Origin: Ignavibacteria bacterium
GTDB taxonomy: Bacteria > Bacteroidota > Ignavibacteria > Ignavibacteriales > Melioribacteraceae
Assembly: GCA_003233295.1 (NCBI GenBank)
Contig: QILJ01000307.1
Span: 1-8,215, forward strand
Direction: 5' to 3'
DNA: 8,215 bases
How positions within the stretch are numbered: position 1 is the stretch's first letter; every line of letters begins with the position of its first letter. Below, piece after piece: positions 6,688 through 8,215 of the stretch. The notes below the pieces were generated by a model. That model saw only the letters and a program-made list of their open reading frames with translations. It was not told the DNA's origin and ran no database searches. Position numbers and translations under genes: made by a program.

Positions 6688-7084
6688 CCTCTCTGATCCA
6701 TGTTTTAATTCCCTCTACTTGATTCAATGTTAAAGGCGGACTGGTTGAGCCGACCGGGGGCATTAATGGAGCACCCTTTCCTTCAATACGCCAAACCAAT
6801 CTGCTGGTTTCTACGCTACCGGGATCAATAATACCGGGAATAACTGCATTAGACCAAGAAGTTAAACTGTAACCGCCTGCCATCGATTCTTCGTTATGGC
6901 AACCTGAAGATGTACATTTTAAATTGAATACCGGCTGTATATACTTTGCATAACTTACATTTTTGCTTGGAATTACAACTTGATCAATATCACTGTTTGT
7001 GATCGTATCGTCGCATGAAATTAATAAAACTGTGGAGATAAAAATAACTGCTAGAAAAATATTATATAAAAAACTTTTGTTCAT
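6671..7084 (-). CDS. Cytochrome-c-like lipoprotein with CX4CH haem motif
   Basis: A 137-residue protein from the ATG at 7084. Residues 1-23 form a lipoprotein signal, with a hydrophobic stretch and lipobox LISC placing the lipid on Cys24. The mature part has YIQPVFNLKCTSSGCH (48-63), a haem attachment site with four residues between the cysteines (CX4CH) instead of the usual two, and LMPPVG (107-112), where Met108 is a plausible distal ligand. This resembles the small cytochrome-c-like domains common in FCB and Planctomycetes proteins. A membrane-anchored electron carrier or sensor outside the cytoplasm is likely. No partner oxidase or peptidase is adjacent. An in-frame TTG five codons upstream (7099) is an alternative start, but ATG gives an ordinary signal sequence. 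The 17-base overlap with the next gene suggests co-transcription. Confidence 0.75.
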   Translation of the reverse strand: MNKSFLYNIFLAVIFISTVLLISCDDTITNSDIDQVVIPSKNVSYAKYIQPVFNLKCTSSGCHNEESMAGGYSLTSWSNAVIPGIIDPGSVETSRLVWRIEGKGAPLMPPVGSTSPPLTLNQVEGIKTWIREGAKNN

Positions 7085-7359
7085 TCGGTTATAACTCAAA
7101 TTTTGATACTTAAAGTTAATGATAATTTCTGTAATTAATTTACGGCTTTAACCCATAAAGATTATAATTTGTTCAAAGTATTATAATTTTCTGAAATTCA
7201 TCCCTTGTCCACATTTGGCTAATTAAGTCAGATTGTGCAATCAATGGATAAGACATCTAAAAATAGAAACGTGTGATCAGTCGTGTAAAGTAAAGTCCAA
7301 TTCTTAAATTATTCTGATATATTCTCTTAAAATGATGTATTGTTAAGGAGAGAAAATGA
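7085..7359. other. Non-coding region upstream of the lipoprotein gene
   Basis: Together with the hairpin pair that follows, this makes about 350 bases without a protein gene. It presumably holds the minus-strand promoter of the lipoprotein and nuclease genes, but I found no good match to TTTG-N19-TAnnTTTG; the nearest is TACTTTG (minus strand, near 7175), one base short. A short near-direct repeat, ATTATAATTT, occurs twice at about 7161-7190. GATTGTGCAATC near 7232 is a small imperfect palindrome. Confidence 0.45.
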
Positions 7360-7395
7360 ATTCGGCTTCACCACAAAAAACTGGTTTCGCCGAAT
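7360..7395 (-). repeat. Hairpin with symmetric GAA/GAA internal loop
   Basis: On the minus strand ATTCGGC (7395-7389) pairs with GCCGAAT (7366-7360). Inside, GAA faces GAA, which can form sheared G-A pairs, and then ACCA pairs with TGGT around an eight-base T-rich loop. The internal loop reads TTC/TTC on the plus strand, so the structure suits minus-strand RNA, downstream of the tRNA. It could be part of the tRNA 3' trailer or of a terminator region; the T-rich bases after it are not an uninterrupted run. Confidence 0.45.
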
Positions 7396-7433
7396 CAGTC
7401 TTTGTTTTTCGTTTCGTTCAAAACGAAGACTGA
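7395..7433. repeat. 14-bp imperfect inverted repeat next to the tRNA 3' end
   Basis: TCAGTCTTTGTTTT (7395-7408) and AAAACGAAGACTGA (7420-7433) pair with one exception, T-G on the plus strand (A-C on the minus strand). The loop is 11 bases. It begins one base after the tRNA discriminator base on the transcribed strand and shares base 7395 with the next hairpin. No clean T-run follows on either strand, so a classical terminator is not shown; it may guide 3' trimming of the tRNA precursor. Confidence 0.45.
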
Positions 7434-7434
7434 G

Positions 7435-7507
7435 TGGAGCTAAGGGGGTTCGAACCCCTGACCTCGTGACTGCCAGTCACGCGCTCTCCCAACTGAGCTA
7501 TAGCCCC
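7435..7507 (-). tRNA. tRNA-Ala (anticodon GGC)
   Basis: A complete 73-base cloverleaf: acceptor GGGGCTA/TAGCTCC, D arm GCTC/GAGC with an eight-base loop, anticodon stem CGTGA/TCACG around CTGGCAG, a five-base variable loop, T arm AGGGG/CCCCT with TTCGAAC, and discriminator A. The anticodon GGC (bases 7474-7472) reads GCC and GCU alanine codons. Acceptor pair 3-70 is G-U, the main identity element for alanyl-tRNA synthetase, which confirms the assignment. CCA is not encoded (the bases after A73 are CTC) and must be added by the CCA-adding enzyme. Confidence 0.97.
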
Positions 7508-7519
7508 AAATTTGAAAGC

Positions 7520-7550
7520 CAAAATTAATTAACTAAAAAATACTTTCAAA
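7520..7550 (-). promoter_or_regulatory. Bacteroidota-type promoter of tRNA-Ala
   Basis: On the minus strand TTTG (7550-7547) is followed after exactly 19 bases by TAATTTTG (7527-7520). This matches the -33/-7 consensus of the Bacteroidota primary sigma factor, TTTG and TAnnTTTG. Transcription would begin around 7513-7515, giving a leader of only about 6-8 bases before the tRNA. Position, spacing and strand all agree. Confidence 0.7.
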
Positions 7551-7762
7551 ACTCACAGTATTCAACAGTTTTAGGACATTTTATCTTCGCAAAGATAAGA
7601 AATCATATTCATACACTCAAGGAGTATTAACCAAAATATATCTATTTATGATATCACTTATAGAGGAAGTCTAATATTTATAGGGGGTTTAGAGTTTCTT
7701 GTGATATTTTGTAAAAATGAGATAAGAAGGGAAAATTCCAAATGGGTTTTCCCGAAGCTAGG
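7551..7762. other. Non-coding spacer between tRNA-Ala and the methylase gene
   Basis: No gene is seen here. It holds a small hairpin TTATCTT/AAGATAA with a four-base loop (7581-7598) and the hairpin at 7729-7753. The rest is A+T-rich without repeats that I could support. Confidence 0.5.
7729..7753. terminator. Hairpin after the methylase stop codon
   Basis: GGGAAAA (7729-7735) pairs with TTTTCCC (7747-7753), nine bases after the methylase stop codon on the minus strand, and is followed there by T/C-rich sequence. Its position suggests a terminator for that gene. However, two inner pairs are G-T on the plus strand only, so strand preference is unclear and the T-run is weak. Confidence 0.35.
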
Positions 7763-8215
7763 TTATTTGTTTTCAAGCGAGTAAGATTCATACTCTTCCT
7801 TACTCAACCAAAACTCAGGATCAACTATTTTTACTTCATCATAAGTTAGGTTATAGAGTTTGTAAACCATTACATCTATTTCGTTATCAGTTTTTTCTAT
7901 TTCAGTTTGTAGATTATTAATTTCATTTTTATAATTATTAAAATATTCTTCCCATTCATCTTGTTGTTTTAATTGCAATTTGATCTTATTCTTATTTAAT
8001 AAATCTATAAATGCTTCAAACTCATCACTAAAAACTTGCTCAAGTTGTTTTACATTTAGATTAATTTTAAGACTTGAATTCACTCTATTTGTAAATCTAA
8101 AAAAAACTTTTTCTAGTTCATCTTGTTTAGTTGAAATTAAATCCACATAAGAAATTAGAGTTTGAGTTTTATTATTTAATCGAATGGGAAATTCTTTACA
8201 GTTTGCAATTAGAAT
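7763..8215 (-). CDS. Type IIG/Eco57I-like restriction-modification methylase, C-terminal part
   Basis: The frame is open through the right window edge, giving 150 C-terminal residues; the GTG at 8146 is internal and not a real start. The piece opens with IANCKEFPIR, then a predominantly helical, charged region, QDEWEEYF, a heptad-like segment rich in Glu, Asn and Lys, and IDVMVYKLYNLTYDEVKIVDPEF near the end split as VMVYKLYNLT and YDEVKIVD. The last pattern (MVYxLYxLTxxEhxIV) is typical of the C-terminus of large adenine-specific methylases with a TaqI-like specificity domain: type IIG enzymes, Eco57I-like enzymes and BREX PglX. Full members are about 900-1,200 residues; the methylase motif NPPY and any nuclease domain would lie outside the window. 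G+C is about 22% over 7861-8100, against roughly 38-50% in sampled lines of the synthase gene, which hints at horizontal origin. Confidence 0.72.
   Translation of the reverse strand: MLIANCKEFPIRLNNKTQTLISYVDLISTKQDELEKVFFRFTNRVNSSLKINLNVKQLEQVFSDEFEAFIDLLNKNKIKLQLKQQDEWEEYFNNYKNEINNLQTEIEKTDNEIDVMVYKLYNLTYDEVKIVDPEFWLSKEEYESYSLENK

Noticed and set aside
401..7213. GTGGACAAG near 402 and its complement near 7205 as ends of a mobile element
   Set aside because: A nine-base match is expected many times by chance in a window of this size, and no transposase lies between.
7340..7528. Plus-strand open frame of 62 codons near the tRNA
   Set aside because: It is the antisense of tRNA-Ala and its trailer; the peptide GVRTPDL is the well-known false translation of a tRNA complement.
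7435..7690. tRNA-Ala as an integration site for a genomic island
   Set aside because: Only AGGGGGTT of the tRNA 3' part recurs (7682-7689), which is too short; no integrase is seen, and the methylase gene lies on the 5' side of the tRNA, opposite to the usual arrangement.
7763..8146. A complete 127-residue gene starting at GTG 8146
   Set aside because: The frame continues without a stop to the window edge, and the extra residues fit the same methylase C-terminal family, so it is a partial gene.

Overview
The window comes from a low-G+C bacterium of the FCB group, most likely Bacteroidota or a relative such as Ignavibacteria/Chlorobi. Three things point there: a promoter of the Bacteroidota type (TTTG, 19 bases, TAnnTTTG) in front of a tRNA-Ala gene, A/T-rich leaders without Shine-Dalgarno sequences before several genes, and the gene families present. 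Two genes do have good Shine-Dalgarno sequences, which is unusual for core Bacteroidota and fits an early-branching FCB lineage better. No ribosomal RNA or other taxonomic marker is present, so this placement is an inference.

Layout from left to right. Bases 1-60 may be the last codons of a plus-strand gene that enters from the left. Bases 61-608 are non-coding and rich in hairpins, with a plus-strand terminator at 180-209 and a minus-strand terminator at 338-373, as expected between convergent genes. Three minus-strand genes follow: an exported HEAT-repeat/cyclophilin fusion (609-2681), a GNAT-fold acyltransferase that resembles bacterial ceramide synthase (2765-3889), and a PLP enzyme of the serine palmitoyltransferase type (3982-5172). 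Diverging from the last is a plus-strand NAD(P)-dependent epimerase/reductase of the CerR type (5300-6292). Its 3' end overlaps a convergent GIY-YIG/DUF123 nuclease-like gene (6229-6687). That gene overlaps the end of a cytochrome-c-like lipoprotein gene (6671-7084). A stretch with two adjacent hairpins leads to tRNA-Ala(GGC) at 7435-7507. The right edge holds the C-terminal 150 residues of what looks like a type IIG or Eco57I-like restriction-modification methylase, which continues beyond the window.

The main functional unit is the sphingolipid block. The three enzymes match the Spt, bCerS and CerR steps of bacterial ceramide synthesis: condensation of serine with an acyl thioester to 3-ketosphinganine, N-acylation, and keto reduction. 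They are side by side and transcribed from one 127-base divergent region. An imperfect hairpin with a U-run lies between the synthase and acyltransferase genes and ends just before the acyltransferase ribosome binding site, so it may set the ratio of the two enzymes.

I see no clear undescribed system. The points most worth a second look are the ceramide cluster with its possible attenuator, the antisense 3' overlap between the reductase and nuclease genes, the exported HEAT-cyclophilin with altered active-site surroundings, and the very A+T-rich restriction-modification gene cut by the right edge.
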